Under the pieces are notes generated by a model. That model did no database searches and was not told the origin of the DNA. It was given only the letters and a program-made list of their open reading frames with translations. 64,000 nucleotides of DNA, taken from positions 5,792,001 to 5,856,000 of the forward strand of contig CP102274.1 in the NCBI GenBank assembly GCA_025149285.1. Reading direction: 5' to 3'. Shown piece by piece: positions 16,481 through 24,794 of this stretch (position 1 is the stretch's first letter; each line of letters starts with the position of its first letter). The position numbers were made by a program, and so were the translations under genes. This DNA is from Hungatella hathewayi. GTDB taxonomy: Bacteria > Bacillota > Clostridia > Lachnospirales > Lachnospiraceae.

Positions 16481-16501
16481 TTTTACCCCGTAAAATATAA
16501 T
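16481..16501 (+). promoter_or_regulatory. operator palindrome and -10 box ahead of the HTH repressor gene
   Basis: TTTTAC-CCC-GTAAAA (16481-16495) is a perfect 15-bp inverted repeat and touches a TATAAT (16496-16501) that would serve the gene at 16520. It lies between the two divergent promoters. A repressor bound here could shut off both; the adjacent HTH protein is the natural candidate. Confidence 0.55.
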
Positions 16502-16519
16502 TATGTGAGGTGACGGAGA

Positions 16520-16873
16520 GTGAACAAAAAAATGCGACATATAGATTTTTCGTTTGGGGCATCCTTACGGAATGCCAGGGAAAAGCGAAACTACAGGAGA
16601 GAACAGATTGCGGAACGTGCAGAAATCAGTCCTCGTTTTTTGGCGGCCATAGAAAGCGGCCGGCGAAAGCCTAGCTTGGATGTCCTGATTCGTCTTGTCA
16701 ATGCCATCGGCGCTTCGTTTGACGAAATCCTTGCGCCGCAGATGATCACAGACAGCGAAATCGTTGATCGGATTAGGCGCTTGGTCCCACAATGCAGTCA
16801 GCGAGATCAGGAGCTGTTGCTCGCCCTGATTGATAAAATGCTGGATACAAAAGAGAAGAAAGATAACAAATAA
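16520..16873 (+). CDS. helix-turn-helix (XRE family) regulator, Tn916 Orf9-like position
   Basis: 117 residues. Residues about 12-66 form a Cro/CI-type HTH (SLRNAREKRNYRREQIAERA, then ISPRFLAAIESGRRKPS). The helical C-terminus may dimerise. Start GTG 16520 has AGGTGA 6 bp upstream; an in-frame ATG at 16532 is the alternative. It is the only plus-strand gene in this part and is divergent from the sigma-factor leader, as Orf9 repressors are in Tn916-like elements. It probably represses the element until induction. Confidence 0.82.
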   Translation: MNKKMRHIDFSFGASLRNAREKRNYRREQIAERAEISPRFLAAIESGRRKPSLDVLIRLVNAIGASFDEILAPQMITDSEIVDRIRRLVPQCSQRDQELLLALIDKMLDTKEKKDNK

Positions 16874-16906
16874 TGCGGTCGGGTGTATTGCCCAGCCGCA
16901 TTATCT
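16866..16906. terminator. hairpin shared by the HTH gene and the converging DtxR remnant
   Basis: AATGCGG (16872-16878) pairs with CCGCATT (16896-16902), extended by GGG/CCC inside. It overlaps the stop codons of both converging frames. T-rich sequence is present only on the minus side and is moderate. Confidence 0.5.
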
Positions 16907-17130
16907 GTCCGTTGCTATACGGGCAAACTGTTTTTCCTTTTGAGAGGAATAGTAATCCCTGAGTTTCTCAAAGGCTTCTATACTGATAGTATGTTCCATA
17001 TGGCAAGCATCGGCCTCCGCTGTCTTAGGATTAACGCCTGCGGTTATTAACTGCTCCATGAAGAATTAATGGCACTCATAGATTTTTTCGGGCACCCCGC
17101 AGCCAATATCTGCTAGATGTAGGTATGCTC
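16901..17130 (-). pseudogene. DtxR/IdeR/MntR-family metalloregulator, truncated remnant
   Basis: The last 52 codons (from ATG 17059) contain VNPKTAEADACHMEHTISIE and then AFEKLRDYY. D-A-C-x-x-E-H-x-I-S is the metal-binding signature of the DtxR family. Upstream, in the same frame but beyond an in-frame TAA (17066-17068), are PEKIYECH and FF, matching the family's AEKIYERHxFF. The DNA-binding N-terminus is missing. The gene is therefore dead. It is the last member of the ECF/ABC operon and presumably once repressed it through iron or manganese, as EqbA does in the equibactin ICE of Streptococcus equi. Confidence 0.75.
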
Positions 17131-17150
17131 CTTTGCATACTGATACAAAA

Positions 17151-18539
17151 CTACTTTAAAGAAAAACAATATTGACAGCATTCTTCCATAAACTCCGGAT
17201 CATGTGTGATAACAATCACGGTTTTTCCGCGGCTGGCAGCGGCTTTCAATGCATCGGATATTCTCCTCATGTTTGCGCCATCCAATCCACTTGTAGGTTC
17301 ATCCAACAAGAGTATCTCACGCTCCGAAAATATAGCGCAGGCAACGGCAAGTCTCTGTTTCTGTCCCCCTGACAGGGCTGCCGGATGTACATCCCGATAC
17401 TCGTACAGATTCATGTTCTTTAACAACTGCCTTGCCCTTTCCATTCGCTCCTCTGACAACGGTTGATTCAAGAGCAGCTCTTCTGAAACACTTGCGGTAA
17501 AGAACTGTGTTGTCGTGTCATTGCCGCAGTAGTATACTTTTTTTCGCCTTCTAGACAGATGATTTTTACTCCCACAAACGATGATGTCACCGCCGCTCTT
17601 CTTAGAGAGACCTGCAAGCACTAAAGCCAGAGTGCTTTTTCCGGCGCCATTTCGCCCGGTGACAGCAGTGATAGAACCTTGGGGGAAAGCTCCTGAAAGA
17701 TTTGTAAACACCTCTATTTCTCCGCATTTTTTACACAGGTCGTGCATAATCAGCGACCCACGCTCGAAAAGTTTCGGAAGTGGTAGCGGTTCGCGTGTTT
17801 GTACACGGTGCATCGTCCGAAGCCCCTTGTTGCGCCGTTCCATTTCCGGCATAGCTGTGAACTCCTTGGGAGTGTATTCGCGTACAATCCTCCCTTTTTC
17901 CATATATATAATCCGATCAGCAAGCTCAGAAAGCCATGAGAGACGGTGCTCTGCGATCACTAACGTGTAGCCCTGGGCTTTCAACTTAAAAAGCGTTCCC
18001 AATAGTTGCTCGATCCCCCCTAAATCCAAATTCGCAGTTGGTTCATCACAAACGAATACTTTGGGGCGCATGGCATAGACGGAAGCGATTGCCACGCGCT
18101 GCTTTTCTCCGCTGGAAAGCACATCCAGAGGTCTTTTTCTTATTAAGGAAAGAGAAAAGGTTTCAATGGATTTATCCGTCCTCTCTTGAATTGCCTCCCG
18201 GGAGAAGCCGTGGTTTTCGCATCCAAAGGCCACCTCACCCACAAGTTCTGATGAAAAAAACTGGCTTTTAGGATTCTGGAATACACTTCCGACGATTGTT
18301 CCGATTTCCCAGGCTGTCATCCCTGTAATGTCTCTATCATCTATACAAATACTTCCGGAAATGGAGCCTTTGAAATAGGATGGAGCCAGACCGTTCATCA
18401 ATCTGGTCAGAGTCGTTTTCCCGCAGCCGGACACTCCTGTGAGTACCACACATTCTCCCTGTGCTATGGATAGATTTACGTTCCAAATTTGCTGTTCGCT
18501 CCCCTCATATTGAAAGGATACGTTCTTAAATTCGATCAA
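17151..18539 (-). CDS. ECF transporter ATPase, two fused ABC domains (EcfA-EcfA')
   Basis: About 462 residues with two complete ATP-binding cassettes. The first has Walker A GVSGCGKTT and signature LSSGEKQR; the second has GRNGAGKST and LSGGQKQR with LLDEPTSGLD. It energises the T and S components encoded just upstream. I start it at TTG 18539, within a TTGA overlap with the T gene's stop and 8 bp after GGAGG; the protein then begins with IEFKNVSFQYEG, as ECF ATPases do. The open frame further upstream is antisense-like filler. It belongs to the metal/siderophore uptake operon. Confidence 0.88.
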   Translation of the reverse strand: MIEFKNVSFQYEGSEQQIWNVNLSIAQGECVVLTGVSGCGKTTLTRLMNGLAPSYFKGSISGSICIDDRDITGMTAWEIGTIVGSVFQNPKSQFFSSELVGEVAFGCENHGFSREAIQERTDKSIETFSLSLIRKRPLDVLSSGEKQRVAIASVYAMRPKVFVCDEPTANLDLGGIEQLLGTLFKLKAQGYTLVIAEHRLSWLSELADRIIYMEKGRIVREYTPKEFTAMPEMERRNKGLRTMHRVQTREPLPLPKLFERGSLIMHDLCKKCGEIEVFTNLSGAFPQGSITAVTGRNGAGKSTLALVLAGLSKKSGGDIIVCGSKNHLSRRRKKVYYCGNDTTTQFFTASVSEELLLNQPLSEERMERARQLLKNMNLYEYRDVHPAALSGGQKQRLAVACAIFSEREILLLDEPTSGLDGANMRRISDALKAAASRGKTVIVITHDPEFMEECCQYCFSLK

Positions 18540-19234
18540 ATTTTCACACCTCCAACGCAAAGAACTGCTGCTGTAACGATTCCCCAAAGCGCAAGGAAAC
18601 ACCAGTCGCGCATATGCATCGTTGTTTCGTAGTAACTCTTTCGCACGCCAGGGCACTCAGCGCCTCTTGCCACAGCGGAAACGGCCAGTTGGTCGGCAAT
18701 CTGCAAAATACGTAGCAGAAGTGGGACAAGGACATATTCAACACTTGCAAGTGGATGTACTGCAAATTGTCTTACAGATGTAAGGCCCCGGTTTTTCATC
18801 GAAAGGCCCACTGCTTTAAGCTCAGCCTTCATGGTGGGGAAAAATCGAAATATGACCATCAGTCCCAATATGACGCCAGTGGGCATGTGGATACTTGACA
18901 AGAACGACGACAGTTCTCCAGGAGGCGTCATAAACAAATCCCAAAACAGCATGAGCATTACCATACTGCTCCAGAAAAACAACACAAGGAATTCGGAAAT
19001 AATGACCGTATGATATCCCCAGAACCGAATCGCGTACAAAAGCAATGACAACAGCAGATAAAAGGCTCCACAGGATGTCATTAATCGGTAGTTTCTCTGG
19101 AATCCAACATACACGAAGCAGAATATCACCAAAACGGTGGTAAACAGAATGTTTTTCACCAGAAAAATACCTAGCATGGCGCAGAGCAATGCAAAAAACT
19201 TGGTCGGGACAGCAAAGGAGTGCTCACCTCTCAT
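18536..19234 (-). CDS. ECF transporter T component (EcfT)
   Basis: 232 residues with five or six hydrophobic segments and the charged coupling helices of EcfT (for example LGLMVIFRFFPTMKAELKAV and the SAVARGAE segment, a variant of the A-R-G motif that contacts the ATPases). Start and stop overlap the neighbouring genes by 4 bp on each side, so S, T and A are translationally coupled. Confidence 0.87.
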   Translation of the reverse strand: MRGEHSFAVPTKFFALLCAMLGIFLVKNILFTTVLVIFCFVYVGFQRNYRLMTSCGAFYLLLSLLLYAIRFWGYHTVIISEFLVLFFWSSMVMLMLFWDLFMTPPGELSSFLSSIHMPTGVILGLMVIFRFFPTMKAELKAVGLSMKNRGLTSVRQFAVHPLASVEYVLVPLLLRILQIADQLAVSAVARGAECPGVRKSYYETTMHMRDWCFLALWGIVTAAVLCVGGVKI

Positions 19235-19819
19235 AGAACACCCGCTTTCTTGAAGTGTTTCCCAATCAGCCGACTCCCAAGTATACTGCCTAAAAAGCCA
19301 CAGATAACAGAGAAAGATACAATAAAGATCAGCCAGCCGGGGGAGGTGTAATATTGTATGTAACTGTCAATATAGCTTTGATCCATGCCGCTTGCGACGG
19401 CAAACGCGTAAAAAGTGTCCCAGAAAAACAAAAGCGGAAGAAGATTGCCTCCATTATAAAACAGGCTCACCATCGCCCATGCGAAGGTTAATCTCTTTGC
19501 GTTGCGACAGGATCCCCGCTTCCATAGTACCACCTCGCATAGTAGGCCTACCAAAACGAAATAAGTTGCCTGTCAGCAAAAAAAACACGCCCAGAATCGT
19601 CAGATACGTCAAAGAAACGAATCTTTTATTTACCCTGCTGACCATCAGCATGTACACCGGGGCAGAGAAAAACATTGATACCCCAGGAGATAAAACGCAG
19701 TTGAAAAATTGATTTACCATAGAGACAGTAATAACTACAAAATGAATGCCGATGAGAAGCACCGTCAATAATACTGTTGTAATCACATCCTTGACTGTCC
19801 ATTTGTTGTTTGTTTTCAT
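19231..19819 (-). pseudogene. ECF S component, MptD/Trep_Strep type, frameshifted
   Basis: Two overlapping frames give the halves of one membrane protein of about 195 residues. Frame one (from ATG 19819) covers the N-terminal helices up to GVFFLLTGNLFRF. The other frame resumes with LVGLLCEVVLWKRG and ends SRLIGKHFKKAGVL, including the conserved SLFYNGGNLLPL segment and YYTSPGW. The frame change lies near 19550-19565, at a TTTTGG. About eight residues also seem to be missing there relative to relatives as I remember them. This is the substrate-binding subunit, so loss would disable the ECF part unless the shift is a sequencing artefact or is bypassed. Confidence 0.7.
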
Positions 19820-19893
19820 ATGATTTTCCTTTCTTCATTATGAATGAGAGGACAAGGCGCGCCAGGAATGACGGTCACCCCGTTCCCTTTACG

Positions 19894-21615
19894 TTAATAC
19901 TGGAATTCTTCCGTCAGTTTTGCTTTCTCCACCAAATTGTTATAGGTTGGAGAAGCTTTAAGCAGTTCAAGATGAGTACCGGACGCCTCCACTCTCCCGC
20001 AGTCAATCACCACGATTCTATCTGCATTTTCAACGGATTTGAGACGGTGGGAAATAATGATAACGGTCTTATCCAGAATGAGGCGGTTCAAACTGTCCTG
20101 GATCTTTTTTTCGTTTTCCACATCCAAAGAGGCTGCAATCTCATCCAGAATGATAATAGGTGAATCTTTCAAAAAGGCTCTGGCGATGGATAACCGTTGA
20201 CGTTCTCCTCCAGAGAGTGTTGCTCCATTTTCTCCAATCATCGTTTTATACCCATCCGGAAGCCTCCGGATAAATTCTTCGCAGTTGGCCAATCGTGCTG
20301 CCTGAACGACTTCCTCATCTGTGGCCGTCTTTTTCCCAATACGGATATTTTCCAGAACAGATGCATTAAACAGCGTTACATCCTGGAACACGATGGCTAT
20401 CTTTTCAAACAAGGATTTTGTAGAGATTTCTTTGATATCCAGCCCGCCGATTCGAATGCTTCCGCCGTCATAATCATAAAGTCTTGACATCAGACGCAAG
20501 ATACTGGTTTTTCCACAACCGGATACCCCTACTAAGGCAGTCACCTCGTTTTGCTTCGCGGTGAAACTGATGTTCTTGAGCACTTCCGTATCCTTATCGT
20601 AAGAAAAAGACACCTGATCAAATTCAATATCATAACTTGAGATTGTCTGATCCTTGCCCTGCTGTATCTTTGTCTCCCGCACCTCCCGGATACGTTTGAC
20701 CATGGAATCCAGATAATACAGCTCTGCCACATTCATGCTGACCGCTTCTACGCTTTCCCGCACCTTAATGGAGGCCAGTACATATCCTAAAAAGTACAGG
20801 ATATTGATCTCTCCTGTATGCAGCATTTGGACGCCTATCAGGATCACAAGCACAAAGGCAAATTGCAGAATGACATTCGAGCACAACATAGGAATACCCG
20901 CTGAAATCTCTGCACGAAGATGGATTTTCTCACTTTCTTCCATCTTTTGATAAAGAGTCTGCCGGATCTTCTGAGTCAAGCCAAAGCTCTTGATTTCCTG
21001 CTGATTTTCAATGGCCTCCTGAAAGCTCTCAGAGTTGTCCCGGAGCTTTTGATAATGTTTGAATGACTCCCGAATCTGAAGGTTTTTCGACAATAAAAGA
21101 AGCCCGAATCCAAGCAGAATTGGCAGAATGATAGCAAGCCCCAATTTAACATTGCCAAGGAGCAGCAGAACCGAAAGCAACGGAAAAAAGAACAGGAATC
21201 CCACTGCCTTTGCCATAGCGTGGCTCATAGCATGCTCAATAGCTGCCACATCCGCCATGATGGTTTGCGCCAGATCCGAAAGGTCATGCCTGGAAAAGTA
21301 GGATAAGGGCAACTTGGTCAGAATATCTGCAATCTCCGTGCGAAGATTCGCGCTCTCCTGATAAGTGGTGTTATACAGCGCATCATATTCAATTCGGAGC
21401 AGAATCCACATCACAGCCAGAACCAGGATAGATCCCCACAAATACAGCCCTGTTTCCTTGACATTGTTCAACAGCAACTCATCCACCAAGAGAAGCAGCA
21501 GCATTGCAGGGAAAAAGTTGATCACATAGACGAAGAAGGAGGCCGCGCTGGCCTTTTGCAAATCTTTGGCCCCCTTGTCGGTCAGGGCAAAATGCGTTTT
21601 AAACAGTTCTCTCAT
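19894..21615 (-). CDS. ABC transporter, fused permease-ATPase, YbtQ/IrtB-like (second of pair)
   Basis: About 573 residues: a six-helix type-IV ABC transmembrane domain (1-320), then an ATPase with GVSGCGKTS, LSGGERQR and IILDEIAASLD. It starts at ATG 21615, overlapping the upstream partner's stop as ATGA and 8 bp after GGAGG. Pairs of such half transporters next to MptD-type ECF genes resemble YbtP/YbtQ and EqbK/EqbL, exporter-fold proteins that import metal-siderophore complexes. Direction of transport cannot be proved from sequence; drug export is the alternative. Confidence 0.85.
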   Translation of the reverse strand: MRELFKTHFALTDKGAKDLQKASAASFFVYVINFFPAMLLLLLVDELLLNNVKETGLYLWGSILVLAVMWILLRIEYDALYNTTYQESANLRTEIADILTKLPLSYFSRHDLSDLAQTIMADVAAIEHAMSHAMAKAVGFLFFFPLLSVLLLLGNVKLGLAIILPILLGFGLLLLSKNLQIRESFKHYQKLRDNSESFQEAIENQQEIKSFGLTQKIRQTLYQKMEESEKIHLRAEISAGIPMLCSNVILQFAFVLVILIGVQMLHTGEINILYFLGYVLASIKVRESVEAVSMNVAELYYLDSMVKRIREVRETKIQQGKDQTISSYDIEFDQVSFSYDKDTEVLKNISFTAKQNEVTALVGVSGCGKTSILRLMSRLYDYDGGSIRIGGLDIKEISTKSLFEKIAIVFQDVTLFNASVLENIRIGKKTATDEEVVQAARLANCEEFIRRLPDGYKTMIGENGATLSGGERQRLSIARAFLKDSPIIILDEIAASLDVENEKKIQDSLNRLILDKTVIIISHRLKSVENADRIVVIDCGRVEASGTHLELLKASPTYNNLVEKAKLTEEFQY

Positions 21616-23357
21616 CTTACAACCCTCCATTCATTTGCCTGTTCATAGAGCGTTTGATATTCTCTGTACTTGGTATCGGTCGCCATCAACGCTGCGTCCG
21701 TTCCTCGCTCTGCTATTTTCCCGTCCTCCAAAACCAGAATTTCATCCACATTTCGAATGCTGGACAGCCGGTGTGCAATCATAATGACAGTCTTTCCCTT
21801 CATTAAGTGAGCAAACGCCTTTTGCAGCTCATGCTCATTCTCCGGATCGATTGCCGCGCTGGCCTCGTCAAGGATCACGATTTTCGCATTCTTTAGCATT
21901 GCCCGTGCGATTGCAATCCGCTGCTTCTCACCGCCCGACAGGTATACGCCTTTGGAGCCAATCACCGTATTTTCCCGATCCTTAAACTTATCCAGAATGC
22001 TGTCGCAACCTGCCTGATGCAGCGCTTCCATGACCTCCGCTCTTTGAGCGTCTGGGTTCGCCAGACGGACATTCTCGTAAATACTGATGTGAAACAAACG
22101 GACATTCTGGAACACAAAGGCGATATTGCGGATTAAGGCGTCCTCTGTATAGGCTTCAATGGGCTCTCCCCCAATCTTGACCGCTCCTCCATCCACTTTG
22201 TAAAAACCAGAAATCAATTTGGCAATCGTGGACTTTCCTCCTCCAGAAGATCCCACCAGAGCATAGCTCCTGCCTTCTTTCAGAGTGAAGCTAACATCCT
22301 CCAGCACCATCTGGTCTGTATACCCAAAGCATACCCGTTCAAATTCAATGTCATAGTTTTTGAATGTGCTCTTGTTCCCAAATGTAAGCCGATCCTTTTG
22401 CATATCTGAAAACACCTGCTCCAGTTTTTCAACCGCCGAAGTTCCCATGAATGCATACATACCTACATACATCACTTTCATAAAGGCGGTAAACATTACT
22501 CCACCAAGGAATAACGTCATAATGAGTTCCACCGCCAACACGGCAGGGTCTTGCATCCGATTCAGCGTTAAGGCTGCCACTGAAACGAGTACGGCAATAA
22601 AGCCGAATAGAATCAGCTGGAATAACACATATGGTCTGCGGCAGCTCATGGAATAGTTCAAGGCATGCCGTGCATAATCCGCGATTGCCCGATGCAGCGT
22701 CTTGAAAGATGTAGCGTCTATGCCAAAAATCTTGAGCACCTGTATCCCGCGTATGTACTCCACGGTCTCGCTGCTCATTGTCTCCAGCGCCTTTTGGTAG
22801 ACTTCCATAAACTTCTTTTCCCCGGTCATCAGGACAAGGAGCACGCCACTCAGTAGGAACAGAACCAATAGAACAATGCCTACCCGCAGACTGATCAAAA
22901 ACCCCACCACAAGCGCCAAAAACGGTGTCAGAATTGCTCCAGCATTGTCAGGAATCAGATGGGCTACAATAGAATGCGTTTGGGCCGCGTTGTCATCAAT
23001 GAGTTTACGTGTCTTTCCCGATGAGTTCAGATCAAAGTAGCGGAAGCTGGCATTGGTCAGGCCGTCAATCCCACGCTTGCGCAAGTTGGTCTCCAGCCGG
23101 AAGCCCAACATATGCGTCAAAAGCACGGCTGCAAAATACAAGAGCGAACCGCCAATCAACAGCCCCGCAACCAGAAACGCATTATATTGAGCATGCCCCA
23201 TATCTCCGTCTACCACCAATCGTTTCAAAAACTCATAGAGGTAGTAATAAGCGCCTACATTGAGCAATGTGGACACCACCGTCAGGCCGATTGCAATATA
23301 GGCCAAAGGTCGCTGCTTGGGCACATAATAGAGCAGTTTTTTGTATACTGCAAACAT
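21612..23357 (-). CDS. ABC transporter, fused permease-ATPase, YbtP/IrtA-like (first of pair)
   Basis: About 581 residues. Six membrane helices precede an ATPase with GSSGGGKST, LSGGEKQR and ILDEASAAIDPENE. ATG 23357 has AAAGGAG 8 bp upstream; the in-frame ATG at 23375 overlaps that site. First gene of the operon ABC1-ABC2-S-T-A-dtxR'. The promoter region carries a DtxR-type palindrome (23405-23420). It likely forms a heterodimer with the next gene product. Confidence 0.86.
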   Translation of the reverse strand: MFAVYKKLLYYVPKQRPLAYIAIGLTVVSTLLNVGAYYYLYEFLKRLVVDGDMGHAQYNAFLVAGLLIGGSLLYFAAVLLTHMLGFRLETNLRKRGIDGLTNASFRYFDLNSSGKTRKLIDDNAAQTHSIVAHLIPDNAGAILTPFLALVVGFLISLRVGIVLLVLFLLSGVLLVLMTGEKKFMEVYQKALETMSSETVEYIRGIQVLKIFGIDATSFKTLHRAIADYARHALNYSMSCRRPYVLFQLILFGFIAVLVSVAALTLNRMQDPAVLAVELIMTLFLGGVMFTAFMKVMYVGMYAFMGTSAVEKLEQVFSDMQKDRLTFGNKSTFKNYDIEFERVCFGYTDQMVLEDVSFTLKEGRSYALVGSSGGGKSTIAKLISGFYKVDGGAVKIGGEPIEAYTEDALIRNIAFVFQNVRLFHISIYENVRLANPDAQRAEVMEALHQAGCDSILDKFKDRENTVIGSKGVYLSGGEKQRIAIARAMLKNAKIVILDEASAAIDPENEHELQKAFAHLMKGKTVIMIAHRLSSIRNVDEILVLEDGKIAERGTDAALMATDTKYREYQTLYEQANEWRVVR

Positions 23358-23404
23358 AGACAAAACTCCTTTCATACCGTGTGATCAGATTTGATTAAAA
23401 GCAA

Positions 23405-23437
23405 GTTAGCACGAGCTAACCCTTGCGCGTTATTATA
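23405..23437 (-). promoter_or_regulatory. DtxR-like box and -10 of the ABC/ECF uptake operon
   Basis: A perfect inverted repeat GTTAGC-ACGA-GCTAAC (23405-23420) lies just downstream of a minus-strand TATAAT (23432-23437). The half-site TTAGC/GCTAA resembles the TTAG...CTAA core of DtxR/IdeR boxes. The site covers the expected transcription start, so a bound metal-loaded regulator would block transcription. No good -35 is visible at 17 bp. A near copy occurs at 50418-50433. Confidence 0.6.
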
Positions 23438-23587
23438 TTTCTTCGCAACGTCCAAAGAGGAACTTATGTTTTTAAAATTATTTCTTGCACTTCAGGATAA
23501 ATTCTTAATTCTCTTTCGCAACAGGTTTTCCCTCATCTTATTCCCATGATCAAACAGGGATTTCAAACAGACGAAATAAACACCATG

Positions 23588-24718
23588 CTAATCAATAAAA
23601 GAAATTCTAGACGCTGATTCATTGATTTCATCTATATTCTCATTGATAGTCTGAGTCGATGCAGGAACACATAACTGACTTTTCAATTCAGGTTTGTAAT
23701 TTGCATTTTGATCAGGATGTATGCTCCAAGGTGTAATAGTTCCTGTGAGTGCCAAAAGTTTTTCTAAGCTTGTTTCAATTGAAAAGTTGTTGGATTGCAT
23801 CCAAGCATCATCAAGTAAAGTTTGAATGTAACGATCCCCTCCATCAGAAATAATGCACACGACACAATCGTGCGGAGAAAGCTGTTTAGTGATTGTTAAT
23901 GCGACCAAAGCGCAAGCTCCGCCGGACGGCCCCATCAAAACACCTTCATTTCTGGCAAAGCATCTTGCTGCTACAAAAGCCGCCTCATCAGTGACCTTAT
24001 ACACAGAATCGATATTCTCGACTGCAACATTGCACGGTGTCCATGCCAGTCCAATACCAGGAATCAGATATGAGTGTGACTCACCGCCAAAAATAGAGGA
24101 CCCAACAGCATCAACACCGATCACTTTTACGTCCGGCCTATATGTTTTCGTGTATCGTGAAATCCCACCCAGTTGTCCGCCAGTGCTTACTGCGGCCACA
24201 ATAGCTGCGACATTATCTGGGCAATCAGCAAAGATTTCACGTGCTGTTCCTTGGTAATGCGCAGTGCTGTTTAACAGGTTGAAGCACTGATCTGGACGAA
24301 ATGCATCAGGGATTTCACTGGCCAATTTATTCGCAAGAGAAATCCTTGTTTTGTGATAACTGCCGGAATCATCTTGTTCTGTTACAACAATAACCTCTGC
24401 GCCAAAGCATTTCAGGAGAGCTAAGTTAGTCGCAGTGGTTTTAGGATCGACCAGAATAATAACTCGATACCCCTTAGCAGCTCCTATCATCGCCAAGGAT
24501 ATTCCGAAGTTTCCACTTGAGGATTCTATAATGGTTCCCCCGGGTTTTAATAATCCTCGTTTTTCAGCTTCTGTCACAATGAACAACGCCGGCCTGTCTT
24601 TTATGCTTCCTCCCGGATTACCACGCTCATATTTAAACAGAAGTCGTCCTTCCGTAGAAGCGGTAGTGTTTCTAAGTTCAATCAGCGGAGTATTTCCTAT
24701 TGTTTCCAGCAAATGCAT
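23588..24718 (-). CDS. SbnA-like PLP synthase (cysteine synthase fold) of a metallophore pathway
   Basis: 376 residues, fold type II PLP enzyme. The Schiff-base Lys is K40 in NPGGSIKDRPA. Further family-specific blocks are SSSGNFGISLAMI, LVDPKTTATNL, GVDAVGSSIFGG, LIPGIG and GGDRYIQTLLDDAW. These are the blocks that set SbnA apart from ordinary cysteine synthase. SbnA joins O-phosphoserine with glutamate to give N-(1-amino-1-carboxyethyl)glutamate on the way to diaminopropionate. About 50 residues follow the normal end, an unusual tail. SbnB is not encoded nearby. Last gene of the LysR-divergent operon, 76 bp after the importer ATPase. Confidence 0.82.
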   Translation of the reverse strand: MHLLETIGNTPLIELRNTTASTEGRLLFKYERGNPGGSIKDRPALFIVTEAEKRGLLKPGGTIIESSSGNFGISLAMIGAAKGYRVIILVDPKTTATNLALLKCFGAEVIVVTEQDDSGSYHKTRISLANKLASEIPDAFRPDQCFNLLNSTAHYQGTAREIFADCPDNVAAIVAAVSTGGQLGGISRYTKTYRPDVKVIGVDAVGSSIFGGESHSYLIPGIGLAWTPCNVAVENIDSVYKVTDEAAFVAARCFARNEGVLMGPSGGACALVALTITKQLSPHDCVVCIISDGGDRYIQTLLDDAWMQSNNFSIETSLEKLLALTGTITPWSIHPDQNANYKPELKSQLCVPASTQTINENIDEINESASRISFID

Positions 24719-24794
24719 TCTATCACCACCTTATTTATTATTTGCTCTTTTAGGCTGTACATCGAAAACTACCCATTTATACCAGCCTGCTAAA

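Noticed and set aside
17151..18656. A start for the ECF ATPase at 18656
   Set aside because: The extra 39 residues lie inside the T gene in another frame and resemble no ATPase N-terminus. The TTG at 18539 has a ribosome site.
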